DNA of 64,000 nt from JAGXQV01 sp041674485 (GTDB lineage Bacteria; Pseudomonadota; Gammaproteobacteria; Burkholderiales; Sulfuricellaceae): NCBI GenBank assembly GCA_041674485.1, contig JBAYVP010000003.1:1-64000 (forward strand), in the 5' to 3' direction. Positions within the stretch are counted from its first letter, which is position 1, and each line of letters starts with the position of its first letter. A program made the translations under genes and the position numbers. The notes beneath the pieces were generated by a model. It saw only the letters and a list, made by a program, of their open reading frames with translations. It ran no database searches and had not been told where the DNA came from. Below, piece by piece: positions 18,201-25,844 of the stretch.

Positions 18201-20016
18201 TGTCCTCACTGATGGCCAGGTAATTAGCCACACGGCCATCGGGCTGGCGCACCGGCGAGATCAACATGGACCCGATGTATTCGCTGCCGTCTTTGCGCCG
18301 GTTGATGAGTTCCCCATTCCACGCTTCGCCGCGGGTCAGGCAAGCCCACATGTCGTCATAGGTTGCCTTCGGTGTCTTGCCGGATTGCAGTATGCGCGGA
18401 TTCTGCCCGATAGCCTCGGCCAAACTGTAGCCGGTTACCTTGACGAAGGCTGCATTGGCGTACTCGATGTTCGCATCGAGGTCGGTGATGACGATGGAAT
18501 CGGAACTCTGCTCCACCGCCTGCGAGAGCTTGCGCAAGGATTCCTCCACTCGCTTGCGCTCGGTGATGTCGCGAATAATCGCGGTGAAGAACTGCCCCTC
18601 GGCGGCCTGCCATTGCGCCAGCGAAAATTCCAGCGAAAACTCGCCACCGTCCTTGCGCAACCCGGCAAGCTCTACGGTTTTGCCGATTATATGCGGCGTT
18701 CCGCCAGCTACCATCCTCGCCAGGCCTGCGCTATGCAAATTGCGGAAGCGTTCCGGCATCAACACCGTGATGGGCTGACCGATAATTTCGGCCTCGGTGT
18801 GGCCGAACAACCGCTCTGCACTGTTGTTCCAGCCCACTACCTTGCCAGTGCTGTCGGCACTGATGATGGCATCGTTGGCCGATCGCATGATCGCGCGGAA
18901 ACGTCGCTCACTCTCCTCGGTTACCACCGCCGACAGCGCACGTAGCGCCAGACGTTGTGTGCGCTGCTGCTGCCGCCACAGCAGCAGCAATACTGCCATG
19001 ATCGCAGCGACGGCGGCAAGAGCGATCAGGGTGACCCAGTACACTATGTCCCACATTGACTGCAATACCTCGTCATGGTCAATTTTGGTGATGACATGCC
19101 AGTCGGTGCCTGCCACAGGGCGATAAGCTGCCAGCACTTCCACGCCGCGGTAGTCCTTGCCACGCACCATGCCGGGCCGGTTAGCGCGGATGGCGATAGC
19201 AGCCAGCAGCTCCGGCTCGGACATCGGCAGCTTCAGGGTCATGGGCAACCCCTTGTAGTGGCGCAAGTCGTTGAGAAAAACGGCGGATTCGCCTTCGCGG
19301 CGCACCAGCATGGTTTCGCCGCTGGCACTGGCAGTCGGCCAGCTATGGATCAGCGGGAAAATAAAGTTCTGCGCCCTGATGCGCAACACGACGACCGCCA
19401 CCGCACGCACGCCGAGTGCGTCCGGAACGGCCAGCGGCACTGCCCACTCCAGGTGGATATGATCTTCTTCGTCACGATAAATGCCGCGCAATTGCACTTG
19501 TTTGCTGTCCAGCGCTTGGCGCAACAGGCTCGGAAGAACAGGCGCTGACGTCACATCCTCGCCCGACGAGAGCAGCAACCGCCCGTCGGCATTGAACAAC
19601 AGGATTTTTGCGTAGTTGTAGCTGCTGCGCAGTTTGTCGAAGCGCTCCAGAATAAGCCTGGATAGTTCTGCATCCTGCTCTTGCTGCACGAACCGTCCGA
19701 CCTGTGCTGCGAATGCCCTGTCGCCAGCCAGCACCGCACAATCCCCATGCCGCTCACCCAGCCAGTTTTCGATCTGCCCGGTCTTGAGCTGGGCAATGAC
19801 TTCCAGGTTAGCGTAGGCCGTGTGCTCGGCTTGCGGGCCATACAGCTTGGCAATGGCAAATCCGATCAGCGGCGCGACCAGCGCCAGGGCAACAAACACC
19901 AGCACCAGCCGGGCTGTTTTAGGCGGTGCAATGTCGTGCGCCCGTGCGGTGACAACACCATCAATATCCGCCAGAAATTTAATGTCATCTCCGGTATGCG
20001 CGTGGTCAGTGGGCAT
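15283..20016 (-). CDS. Large membrane hybrid histidine kinase (sensor-PASx4-HisKA-HATPase-REC-REC-Hpt)
   Basis: 1577 residues. Two membrane helices (about 38-60 and 330-352) enclose a periplasmic dCache-like sensor. Four PAS domains follow (about 370-860), then HisKA (phospho-His in AMSHEIRTPMNGVIG), HATPase (GGTGLGLSIALHLVELMGG), a degenerate receiver, an intact receiver (LITDLHMPEMDG) and a C-terminal Hpt domain (AHNLMSSARSVGA). The ATG at 20016 has AAGGAG upstream. The linker between the second receiver and Hpt is encoded by an 84-bp REP pair (15625-15708) that keeps frame. The signal sensed is unknown. Confidence 0.88.
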   Translation of the reverse strand: MPTDHAHTGDDIKFLADIDGVVTARAHDIAPPKTARLVLVFVALALVAPLIGFAIAKLYGPQAEHTAYANLEVIAQLKTGQIENWLGERHGDCAVLAGDRAFAAQVGRFVQQEQDAELSRLILERFDKLRSSYNYAKILLFNADGRLLLSSGEDVTSAPVLPSLLRQALDSKQVQLRGIYRDEEDHIHLEWAVPLAVPDALGVRAVAVVVLRIRAQNFIFPLIHSWPTASASGETMLVRREGESAVFLNDLRHYKGLPMTLKLPMSEPELLAAIAIRANRPGMVRGKDYRGVEVLAAYRPVAGTDWHVITKIDHDEVLQSMWDIVYWVTLIALAAVAAIMAVLLLLWRQQQRTQRLALRALSAVVTEESERRFRAIMRSANDAIISADSTGKVVGWNNSAERLFGHTEAEIIGQPITVLMPERFRNLHSAGLARMVAGGTPHIIGKTVELAGLRKDGGEFSLEFSLAQWQAAEGQFFTAIIRDITERKRVEESLRKLSQAVEQSSDSIVITDLDANIEYANAAFVKVTGYSLAEAIGQNPRILQSGKTPKATYDDMWACLTRGEAWNGELINRRKDGSEYIGSMLISPVRQPDGRVANYLAISEDITLLKQAQDALRDEKFLLLESQRIAHIGSWRFDLSSQLSWSDETYRIYGVSPDTFTPNVESLLNLIHPDDRPAMQAWIGACVADKKPDALEFRVTLPDGTVRILNGYGELQHDAGNKPSYLIGIVHDITKRKQAEESLKSMATKYRAMFDSSSDAIMLLDEKAFFDCNPATLRIFGSQSRDDFINKHPAEISPPTQPSGEDSTSLANQHIGTAFKSGSILFEWMHRRLDDTEFPAEVLLTAMELDGKPVLQATVRDITERKRMETEVLQLNAELENKVAVRTADLEHAKLDAEQANQAKSSFLAAMSHEIRTPMNGVIGMLDVLQQSSLNSQQIEMANIIHDSAFALLTIIDDILDFSKIEAGKLQIDYAPMCVADVVEGACETIGRIALKKGVELTLFTDPAIPAIVMGDAGRLRQILINLASNAVKFSSGQVRHGKVSVYPILTESTPEQVMLEFRVTDNGIGMDEAAQARLFTPFTQADSSTTRIYGGTGLGLSIALHLVELMGGKITVQSKPGKGSMFSAYLPFRLLPEQPDANKIPSPVAGLSCLVVGGTGGMAEDIAAYLVHAGAEVGRVADLGHVKEWIAGRPPGLCIVVIDIAATNPPLEELRAAARAHPEQETRFVIIRRGQRREPRLEDADLVLVDGNVLARRTLLKAVAIAAGRAKAPDQEGEPDNAGAGDGKTTLAPLSREEARRRGRLILIAEDNEINQKVIQQQLTLLGQTADIADNGQAALERWRNGDYCILITDLHMPEMDGYELTTAIRAAEKSSAHASRIPIIAFTANALKGEAEHCLAVGMDDYLSKPVQLVNLKAMLEKWMPDAVAGYTPDVGRVSPSGVTRHEEAAADVGLRSANPTYGASAPAPVDVNVLKKLVGDDEEIIRDFLNDFRHSAAKIAVELRAACASEKTAEASALAHNLMSSARSVGALALGELCAAMEQAGKADDTEALAVLLPRFEQELAGVEGFLAGY
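15625..15708. repeat. REP pair inserted in frame within a kinase gene
   Basis: Two inverted GTAG-headed palindromes with a short spacer, 84 bp in all (28 codons), within the coding sequence of the large hybrid kinase, between receiver and Hpt domains. Translated on the minus strand it starts VGRVSPSGVTRHEEAAADVG. An almost identical pair lies at 20345-20424 beside a relic of a paralogous Hpt domain. Confidence 0.9.
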
Positions 20017-20080
20017 GAGCAAACTCCTTGTTGTGAGCGCAAAAACGGGCAGTATTTATCCCAGATAGTTCGTTAGGGTT

Positions 20081-20126
20081 GTAGGTCGGGTTTTAACCCG
20101 ACATGTCGGGCTGAAGCCCGACCTAC
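20081..20126. repeat. GTAG-type REP pair
   Basis: Two short inverted units: GTAGGTCGGGTTTTAACCCGAC and GTCGGGCTGAAGCCCGACCTAC. Lies just upstream of the large hybrid kinase gene. Confidence 0.8.
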
Positions 20127-20225
20127 GTCCAAATGGATTATCTGGGTTTATCCGTGTCAGGCTAACATCACCCTATCACCCTATTCGGTACGCCAACACA
20201 CGTAGCGCCATGGCTGGAACAAAAC

Positions 20226-20344
20226 TCAATATCCCTCAAGATAACCCTCAACGCTCGCCAGCTCCTGCTCGAATTTCGGCAGCAACAACTCCAACGCTTT
20301 TGTATCACCCGCCTTGCCCGCCTGCTCCATCGCGGCGTACAGCC
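20226..20344 (-). pseudogene. Relic of a second Hpt domain (3' end of a paralogous kinase)
   Basis: On the minus strand this reads about 38 codons up to a stop, LYAAMEQAGKAGDTKALELL ... VEGYLEGY, closely matching the last residues of the intact 1577-residue kinase (CAAMEQAGKADDTEALAVLL ... VEGFLAGY). Upstream sequence is missing: the frame runs straight into a REP pair. It is the 3' stump of a deleted paralogue. Confidence 0.8.
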
Positions 20345-20424
20345 GTAGGGTTAGCGGAGCGTAACCCGACATCCGCCGCCGCCTCTTCGTGTCGGGTTAC
20401 GCCCGATGGGCTAACCCGACCTAC
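20345..20424. repeat. REP pair beside the Hpt relic
   Basis: Nearly identical to the in-frame REP pair at 15625-15708 but four bases shorter at one head (GTAGGGTTAGCGG instead of GTAGGTCGGGTTAGCGG). The shared REP plus Hpt order indicates common descent with the intact kinase gene. Confidence 0.85.
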
Positions 20425-20495
20425 GTCTGTTGGATCAATGTAGCACGGATGCAATCTGGGGATATTCCCCGCATTATCATGCGGGCTAACGGGTT

Positions 20496-20516
20496 GTAGG
20501 TCGGGCTCTGCCCGAC
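20496..20516 (+). repeat. Single short GTAG-type REP
   Basis: GTAGGTCGGGCTCTGCCCGAC, a single head with a minimal hairpin, between kinase relics. Confidence 0.7.
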
Positions 20517-20554
20517 TTTCAGTAGCTGCCGCCGGATTTGTTCTGCTCCTACAC

Positions 20555-20917
20555 TCATACAGCCTTCTTGTTGGCGGGTTGCTGTACCGGCAGCCAGACC
20601 CGGAACGTCGATCCTTTGCCCACTGCGCGATGCACTTCGATTTCGCCGTGATGTTTGGCCACGATAGTATAGGATAACGAGAGTCCCAATCCAGTCCCCT
20701 GGCCCACCGGCTTGGTGGTGAAGAACGGTTCGAACAGGTGCGGGATATTCTCCGGCGGAATAGCTGCGCTCAAAATGCTTTGCTGTTCATGGCGCATGTA
20801 CCACGCCAGCGCCCCGGCCACCAGCGCGCTCCAGAGGACTGTCACGAGGGCAAACATTCTCACCGCTCTCGCAGCGGTGCTCAATAACGTCGGCAACTTT
20901 TTCATAAAGCCCCCCAT
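20555..20917 (-). pseudogene. Internally deleted histidine kinase (membrane start fused to ATPase end)
   Basis: 120 codons remain open. The N-terminal part is a membrane anchor (FALVTVLWSALVAGALAWYM) of a sensor kinase; after about residue 50 the sequence jumps to the C-terminal ATP-binding core, IPPENIPHLFEPFFTTK, GTGLGLSLSY and GSTFRVWLPV. The sensor, the dimerisation/phospho-His region and the N-box are missing, so it cannot act as a kinase. It is best read as an in-frame internal deletion, one of two kinase relics in this interval. Confidence 0.8.
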
Positions 20918-21122
20918 TTCAGCCGTTCACCGGCGACGGGAAGCAGGTGCAACAACGCTGTGAGGGGTATTGCTACAAGGTGGTCGCGGCGGCATGCTGA
21001 ACGCCTGATGTCAAGCGTGGCGGCAAAAGAAATCGGGATGATGCGAAGCGCAGCCGAACAGGCATGGCAAATATGCCGCACCTGATGATGAAATCCGCCA
21101 TGCCCGTTTCCCTCTCCTCAAT

Positions 21123-21144
21123 CCTCTCCCGCTTGCGGGAGAGG
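21123..21144. repeat. Perfect 10-bp stem hairpin with TT loop
   Basis: CCTCTCCCGC / GCGGGAGAGG separated by TT, in non-coding DNA between the kinase relic and a small membrane protein gene. No U-run follows on either strand, so it is a repeat element rather than a terminator. It resembles the palindrome captured in zipA. Confidence 0.6.
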
Positions 21145-21201
21145 AAGCGAACGAATCGCTGCGCGAGTTTCACGTTAACGGGTGTTTTCAACAGAGCTGC
21201 C

Positions 21202-21306
21202 TCAGGTGCATCCACGCAGGAAATACAGCACCACCAAAATCGGGATCGGGACTCCCACAAGCCAAAGTAAAATCCACCCTATCTTTCCTTCTTCTTTGTT
21301 ACGCAT
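21202..21306 (-). CDS. Small single-pass membrane protein (34 aa)
   Basis: A 34-residue protein: charged N-terminus MRNKEEGK, one hydrophobic helix (IGWILLWLVGVPIPILVVLYFL) and a short RGCT tail. GGAGAG stands at a good distance before the ATG. Very small proteins with this layout and a conserved GxPIP kink and RGCT end recur in betaproteobacterial genomes as hypothetical proteins; that recollection is the main support. Function unknown. Confidence 0.6.
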   Translation of the reverse strand: MRNKEEGKIGWILLWLVGVPIPILVVLYFLRGCT

Positions 21307-21556
21307 AGCTCTCTCCCGTTTTTTCAAAGTTGAGTTTTTTCTGATTTTTAGTATTGCTTTTATACAAGGTTCGAACGGGCTTTTCCCGGTCCCATTGGCG
21401 CGTCTTTGTCGCAGCAATATAATATGCAGCGAACCAAACAGCGTGTATTTGTCCCGCTGATGGATGGTCATGAATGAATGCGCTTCAAGGTTTTTGACCT
21501 TAAGTGGGCAGAGCAAATACGTCTGTACGGTGGCGCACAATATGTAATTTTATGTA
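21307..21556. other. Intergenic stretch without recognised gene
   Basis: Together with the repeat element that follows and 240 bp beyond it, this makes up the 587-bp gap before the cyclic-nucleotide-binding gene. AT-richer than its surroundings. No ORF with supporting codon pattern or homology was recognised. Confidence 0.4.
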
Positions 21557-21653
21557 ACTACTCAGGTCAAAGTAGTATGCTCGAAAATAGCTACAACGCC
21601 AGCCCCTTCCCCCTGCAAGGGGGGAAGGGGAAAGGTGGCTGCACCTGAGTAGT
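21557..21653. repeat. Terminal-inverted-repeat element (family 3), 97 bp
   Basis: Bounded by perfect 11-bp inverted repeats ACTACTCAGGT and ACCTGAGTAGT, with an inner CCCCTTCCCCCTGC / AAGGGGGGAAGGGG hairpin and the string GCTCGAAAATAGCTACAACG. A second copy at 57890-57987 has a changed base in both arms that preserves pairing. Too short to code for anything; MITE-like. Confidence 0.75.
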
Positions 21654-21893
21654 CACGATCTGAGTAGTTATTTAGAATAAAAGATGCCAGCAGGCGACAA
21701 AGAATGTACAGTATTATTGTTCCGGCTGACCGATGGGGCATCCCATACCATCGCCCTTGCAGAGTGCTGAAACGGGTACGTCTCCAGTGAACAATTCTGG
21801 ATTATGGCGGGGGTTGGGCTGATGTATGCCTGTGCAGGTCTGGCGGAAAATACCAGCATCGTTGGGTAAATTAAATTTTATAAGGAGAAAAAA

Positions 21894-22379
21894 ATGTCAT
21901 TAGTGATTGATACTTTGCGCACTTCACCGATTGCCGAGGAGTTGACCGATACCGAATTGCAGGTTGTCGCCGGGCTGTTCGATGTTCAGGATTACAAGAC
22001 GGGTGATGTGATCGTTAAGCCTGGTGACAAGCATCCCGACAATTTGTATATCCTTGCGCATGGTGAAATACAGGTGAATATCCAGAGCAGTGAAGGGGAG
22101 TCAGCAATTTATGTGCTCAAGCCGGGTGATTTGGCCGGCGTTATTACATTTGTGGGCGGCCCCGCTTCGCAGCACAGCGCTACGCTTGTTGCCAAAGGCG
22201 ATGCCAAAGTGCTGAGCTTGCCCAGAGCCAAGTTTGAAACGCTGCTCGTTTCGAACCCGACGGCCGAATACAAGGTAATGCGCGGAATAGTGCGCTATGT
22301 GCATGGCATCGTGCGCAACATGAATGCGAAGTCGGCAGAGTTGAGCAATTATATTTATCGCAGCAGCGGCGGCTACTGA
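21894..22379 (+). CDS. Stand-alone cyclic-nucleotide-binding-domain protein
   Basis: 161 residues made almost wholly of one cNMP-binding beta-roll (about 12-130): GDVIVKPGDKHPDNLYILAHGEI and a GDLAGVITFVGG loop in the phosphate-binding cassette position. There is no helix-turn-helix, kinase or channel part, so it cannot bind DNA as a Crp would. AAGGAG lies nine bases before the ATG. It lies 300 bp before the reductive TCA operon on the same strand and could couple that operon or its enzymes to a nucleotide signal; that is conjecture. Confidence 0.8.
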   Translation: MSLVIDTLRTSPIAEELTDTELQVVAGLFDVQDYKTGDVIVKPGDKHPDNLYILAHGEIQVNIQSSEGESAIYVLKPGDLAGVITFVGGPASQHSATLVAKGDAKVLSLPRAKFETLLVSNPTAEYKVMRGIVRYVHGIVRNMNAKSAELSNYIYRSSGGY

Positions 22380-22505
22380 AAATTGGCCTGCATGGGATAG
22401 GTTGCGCAGATTAAATGTTGTTGGGCGGGGCAAGCGCATGACTGTCTAGCGCACGACTATCCTGCCGCGTGAAATGGGGGGCATGGAAAATTTTTCGAAA
22501 ACTAC

Positions 22506-22535
22506 TTGTTAATTTTTCACAAATATCTTTATAAT
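22506..22535 (+). promoter_or_regulatory. Sigma70-type promoter of the reductive TCA operon
   Basis: TTGTTA (22506-22511), an 18-bp AT-rich spacer and a perfect TATAAT (22530-22535). The predicted transcript would start near 22542 and carry a leader of about 140 bases before frdB. Confidence 0.6.
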
Positions 22536-22591
22536 TTGCCCAGTAGAAAAAATAATAGCAGTGTCGGAGCTGACTGGTTCACTTCACTCAA

Positions 22592-22650
22592 CGCAATCCC
22601 CCCTGATTCAAACTATATTTTAGCCCTGGTCGCATTGCGTCCGGGGGATT
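22592..22650 (+). promoter_or_regulatory. Leader region with two overlapping inverted repeats
   Basis: CGCAAT (22592-22597) can pair with ATTGCG (22634-22639), while the overlapping AATCCCCC (22595-22602) can pair with GGGGGATT (22643-22650). The two helices share bases and cannot both form. Such competing helices can act as a translational or transcriptional switch, but no known riboswitch class was recognised. Confidence 0.3.
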
Positions 22651-22682
22651 CCGATGCGGGAACAAGAAAAAGGTTATCTAAT

Positions 22683-23426
22683 ATGACAAGCGTGACGGCA
22701 GGGTCGGCGAAAACATCGTCGGCTTCACAGGTTGATGGAAAGCAACGCACGGCAGCGCAGCGCCTGATCCCGATTTCGATCATGGGCAAGGCCTATGAGG
22801 TGCCGGACGATGCGACCATCATGGGGGCTATCGAATATGCCGGGCACCAGATTATCCGTGGCGCCGGTTGTCGCGAGGGCTATTGCGGCGCTTGCGCCAC
22901 TATCTACCGCCTGCCCGGCGACTACAAAATCTATACCGGCCTGGCCTGCATGACCATGGTCGAAGATGGCATGACACTGGCGCAAGTGCCTTACGTCCCG
23001 GCCGAGAAGGCCATCTACGATATCGAGAAGCTCAAGCCCAACGTCACCGCGATTCAGGAGATGTACCCGACGGTGTTCCGCTGCGTCGCGTGCAACACCT
23101 GCACCAAATCCTGCCCGCAGGGGTTGCAGGTGATGGACTATATCCAGGCCGCCAAGCGTGGCGACATTGCCACGGTGATGGATTTGTCATTTGATTGCGT
23201 GGTGTGCGGGCTGTGCATGTTGCGTTGCCCCGCCGAAATCACCCAGCCTCTGGTGGGTATCCTGGCAAAGCGCCTGTATGGCCGCTACCTGCGCAAGGAT
23301 AGCGTGGAGCTGACGGAACGGGTCAAGGCCGTGGAAAACGGCGCGTATAACGCGGAATACGCGGAACTGATGTCGATGGCCCGCAAGGATTTATCGGATC
23401 GCTACTACGCCCGAGATTCAGAATAA
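22683..23426 (+). CDS. frdB: Fumarate reductase iron-sulfur subunit
   Basis: A 247-residue electron-transfer subunit. An N-terminal plant-type [2Fe-2S] domain has Cys 63, 68, 71 and 89 (CREGYCGAC ... C), followed by two four-Cys motifs, CVACNTCTKSCP (134-144) and CVVCGLCMLRCP (172-182). The chosen ATG begins where homology starts; upstream in-frame codons are leader sequence. No membrane-anchor subunit gene is nearby, so the enzyme is predicted to be soluble, like the NADH-dependent fumarate reductase of Hydrogenobacter or thiol:fumarate reductase. First gene of the reductive TCA cluster; a REP pair separates it from frdA. Confidence 0.85.
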   Translation: MTSVTAGSAKTSSASQVDGKQRTAAQRLIPISIMGKAYEVPDDATIMGAIEYAGHQIIRGAGCREGYCGACATIYRLPGDYKIYTGLACMTMVEDGMTLAQVPYVPAEKAIYDIEKLKPNVTAIQEMYPTVFRCVACNTCTKSCPQGLQVMDYIQAAKRGDIATVMDLSFDCVVCGLCMLRCPAEITQPLVGILAKRLYGRYLRKDSVELTERVKAVENGAYNAEYAELMSMARKDLSDRYYARDSE

Positions 23427-23441
23427 GAATCATTCGGAATA

Positions 23442-23538
23442 GTAGGTTGGGTTAGGCGCGGTTTTTGCGCCGTAACCCAACATAAGCTAGTGTTGAAAAT
23501 TTGTTGGGTTACGCGATAAAGCCGCTAACCCAACCTAC
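23442..23538. repeat. REP pair between frdB and frdA
   Basis: Two inverted units headed GTAGGTTGGGTTA and TAACCCAACCTAC. Compared with other loci, GTCGGG has become GTTGGG with the matching change CCCGAC to CCCAAC in the opposite arm, showing that pairing is maintained. Confidence 0.85.
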
Positions 23539-23565
23539 ATGAATCGGAATTAGAGAGGGTTCAAG

Positions 23566-25281
23566 ATGTATCCAGATTACATGGCAGAATCGTTGCTCAA
23601 GGTAGTTCAGACACGACCGAAGCGTTTGGAGTTGGCCAGGAAGCCCGACCCGGTTTACCCGCCGATGAGCGCGGAAGAACGCCGCACCGTCCTCGAGGGT
23701 TTTCACCCCGATTTTGAAGCCAGCGCCCGCCGCAAGGTGCGCGTCGGCCCCAACCGCGACGAGTCGCTGACCACCGAAGTGGCCGATCTGCTGGAGTCGC
23801 ATGCCTGGTTGCGCAGCAATCAGGTGGATCTCAAGAAACCGGATTTCGAGACCGATCTGTTGATTATCGGCGGCGGCGGCGCGGGCTGTAACGCGGCGCT
23901 GGTCGCGATGAAGGAGCACGGGCTGCGCTCGATTATCGCCACCAAGCTGCGCATGGGCGATGCCAACACGATGATGTCGCAGGGCGGTATGCAGGCCGCC
24001 GTGTCGCGCACCGATTCGCCGACGCGCCACTATCTCGACGCCATCGGCGGCGGCCATTTCGAGAACAAACCCGAGCTGGTCAGGGCGCTGACCGAGGACG
24101 GCCCCGGCGTGGTGAAGTGGCTCGAAGATTTGGGCGTCTGCTGGGACAAGGAACAGGACGGCTCGCTGAAGACCATGCACGGCGGCGGCACATCGAGGAA
24201 GCGCATGCTTTCCTGCCGCGACTACACCGGCGCGATGATCATGCGCACGCTGATGGACGAGGTGCGCAACCATCCCGACATGATCGAGGTGAAGGAATTC
24301 ATGCCGGCCGTGGAATTGATCATGGACGACAAGGGGCATTGCGCCGGCGCAGTTCTCTACGACATGGAAAGCGAGGAATTCTTCACCGTCAAGGCGAAGT
24401 CCACCGTCGTCGCCACCGGCGGCTATGGCCGTCTGCACATTCGCGGTTACGACACCACCAACCACTACGGCGCTACCGGCGACGGGCTGGTGATGGCCTA
24501 CCGCGCGGGTGCGAAGCTGATGTATATGGACTCCGTCCAATACCACCCGACGGGGGTTTCGTTCCCCGAGCAAATTGCCGGCTTCCTGGTCACCGAAGCG
24601 ATTCGCGGCGCGGGCGGCCAGCCGCTCAACAAGGACGGCGAGCTGTTCGTCTTCCCGCGCGAGCCGCGCGACATCGAGGCTTCGGCCATCATCCGCGAAT
24701 GCGTGCAGAACGGCGGCGGCGTTCCGACACCGTCGGGGCGCGTCGGCGTGTGGCTGGATTCACCGCTGATCGATATGCTGCACGGCGAGGGTTACACCGA
24801 AAAGCACTTCCCGGCGATGTATCGCCAGTTTATCCGCTACGGCATCGACATCACCAAGCTGCCGATGCTGATCTACCCGTCGCTGCACTACCAGAACGGC
24901 GGCATCGAAATCAACGAGCGTTGCGAAACCGATCTCCCCGGCCTGTATGTGGCGGGCGAGGCCAGCGGCGGCCTGCATGGCCGCAACCGGCTGATGGGCA
25001 ATTCGGTGCTCGACTACAACGTGTTCGGGCGGCGCGCCGGCAAGTATGCCGGCGAATACGCCAAGAAGGTCAAGCTCGGCAAGCTCAGTCTGGCGCACCT
25101 CGATTCATATGAGAAAGAGCTGGCGGATGCCGGCGTGAAAACCGACCTGGTGACCCCGGTGCTGCTGCCGTCTTACGCGCCCGAAGATGTCAGGAAGCGC
25201 CAGTTGCTGCGCGCCGATAATGAGTTGCCCGGCACATCGGTGCTGCACAACCGTCTGCATGATGAAAGGTCTGGCGCTTGA
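23566..25281 (+). CDS. frdA: Fumarate reductase/succinate dehydrogenase flavoprotein subunit
   Basis: 571 residues. After an N-terminal extension of about 95 residues comes the FAD-binding motif DLLIIGGGGAGCNAA (97-111). Substrate-site signatures follow: YHPTGV, VTEAIRGAGG, the YPSLHYQNGGI loop and GEASGGLHGRNRLMGNSVLD near the C-terminus. The enzyme interconverts fumarate and succinate; in this cluster the fumarate-reducing direction of the reductive TCA cycle is expected. The long N-terminal extension and the lack of an anchor point to a soluble complex, possibly with the HdrC/HdrB-like proteins downstream. Confidence 0.9.
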   Translation: MYPDYMAESLLKVVQTRPKRLELARKPDPVYPPMSAEERRTVLEGFHPDFEASARRKVRVGPNRDESLTTEVADLLESHAWLRSNQVDLKKPDFETDLLIIGGGGAGCNAALVAMKEHGLRSIIATKLRMGDANTMMSQGGMQAAVSRTDSPTRHYLDAIGGGHFENKPELVRALTEDGPGVVKWLEDLGVCWDKEQDGSLKTMHGGGTSRKRMLSCRDYTGAMIMRTLMDEVRNHPDMIEVKEFMPAVELIMDDKGHCAGAVLYDMESEEFFTVKAKSTVVATGGYGRLHIRGYDTTNHYGATGDGLVMAYRAGAKLMYMDSVQYHPTGVSFPEQIAGFLVTEAIRGAGGQPLNKDGELFVFPREPRDIEASAIIRECVQNGGGVPTPSGRVGVWLDSPLIDMLHGEGYTEKHFPAMYRQFIRYGIDITKLPMLIYPSLHYQNGGIEINERCETDLPGLYVAGEASGGLHGRNRLMGNSVLDYNVFGRRAGKYAGEYAKKVKLGKLSLAHLDSYEKELADAGVKTDLVTPVLLPSYAPEDVRKRQLLRADNELPGTSVLHNRLHDERSGA

Positions 25282-25299
25282 GGCGTCGGAGTCAGGCTG

Positions 25300-25833
25300 A
25301 TGACGCACATTGACGACAAGATAATCGAGCTGGCGCGCACCGCGCTCAGCTTTGAGTATGGCGAAGAACATTTCTATCGCCATGCCGCCGAGATGACCAA
25401 AAATCCGGGCGGAAAAGCCATGTTCCTGCGGTTTGCGGAAGAAGAGTCGGACCGCATCGAGGATATGCACACGCTGTTCGGCGCAGTGATGGGGCAGGAA
25501 TTGTGGCAGCAACTTGCCGCCGAAGAAGCGGCGAACGCACACCCGTCGAAAGTCATTGCCGAGATGGAAGCGGCCGTCATCCATCGCGGGCATGCGGCGC
25601 TGGTCGACGATGCGCAAGCCGTGCGTTTGGCGATGGAACTTCAGCGCCGCATCATCCATGTTTTTAAAGGCATGTCTGAGCACGTCAGCGATCCGGATAT
25701 CGTCAAGCTCGCCGACAAGATGGTTCAGGAGGAATGTTCCAGATATGACGCCCTGCAGGCGCAACTGGACAGCTTGCAGAACGTCGGGTTATGGCTGGAC
25801 ACCCCTGAGTTCCGCATGGATGGAAGGTTCTGA
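25300..25833 (+). CDS. Ferritin-like (rubrerythrin-type) helical protein
   Basis: 177 residues, all helical, with ferritin-like repeats carrying Glu and Glu-x-x-His type positions (FEYGEEHFYRHAAEM, AEEESDRIEDMH, KMVQEECSRY). This layout suggests a diiron or iron-storage four-helix bundle, though not every ligand can be assigned, so metal binding is uncertain. It is 18 bp after frdA and 11 bp before hdrC, hence an integral part of the operon. It could protect or repair iron-sulfur enzymes against oxygen or peroxide, or be an extra subunit of the fumarate reductase complex. Confidence 0.65.
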   Translation: MTHIDDKIIELARTALSFEYGEEHFYRHAAEMTKNPGGKAMFLRFAEEESDRIEDMHTLFGAVMGQELWQQLAAEEAANAHPSKVIAEMEAAVIHRGHAALVDDAQAVRLAMELQRRIIHVFKGMSEHVSDPDIVKLADKMVQEECSRYDALQAQLDSLQNVGLWLDTPEFRMDGRF

Positions 25834-25844
25834 ACGGGCAATCT

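Noticed and set aside
23509..24573. Minus-strand open frame of 354 codons antisense to frdA
   Set aside because: Mirror of the frdA codon pattern; no recognisable domain.
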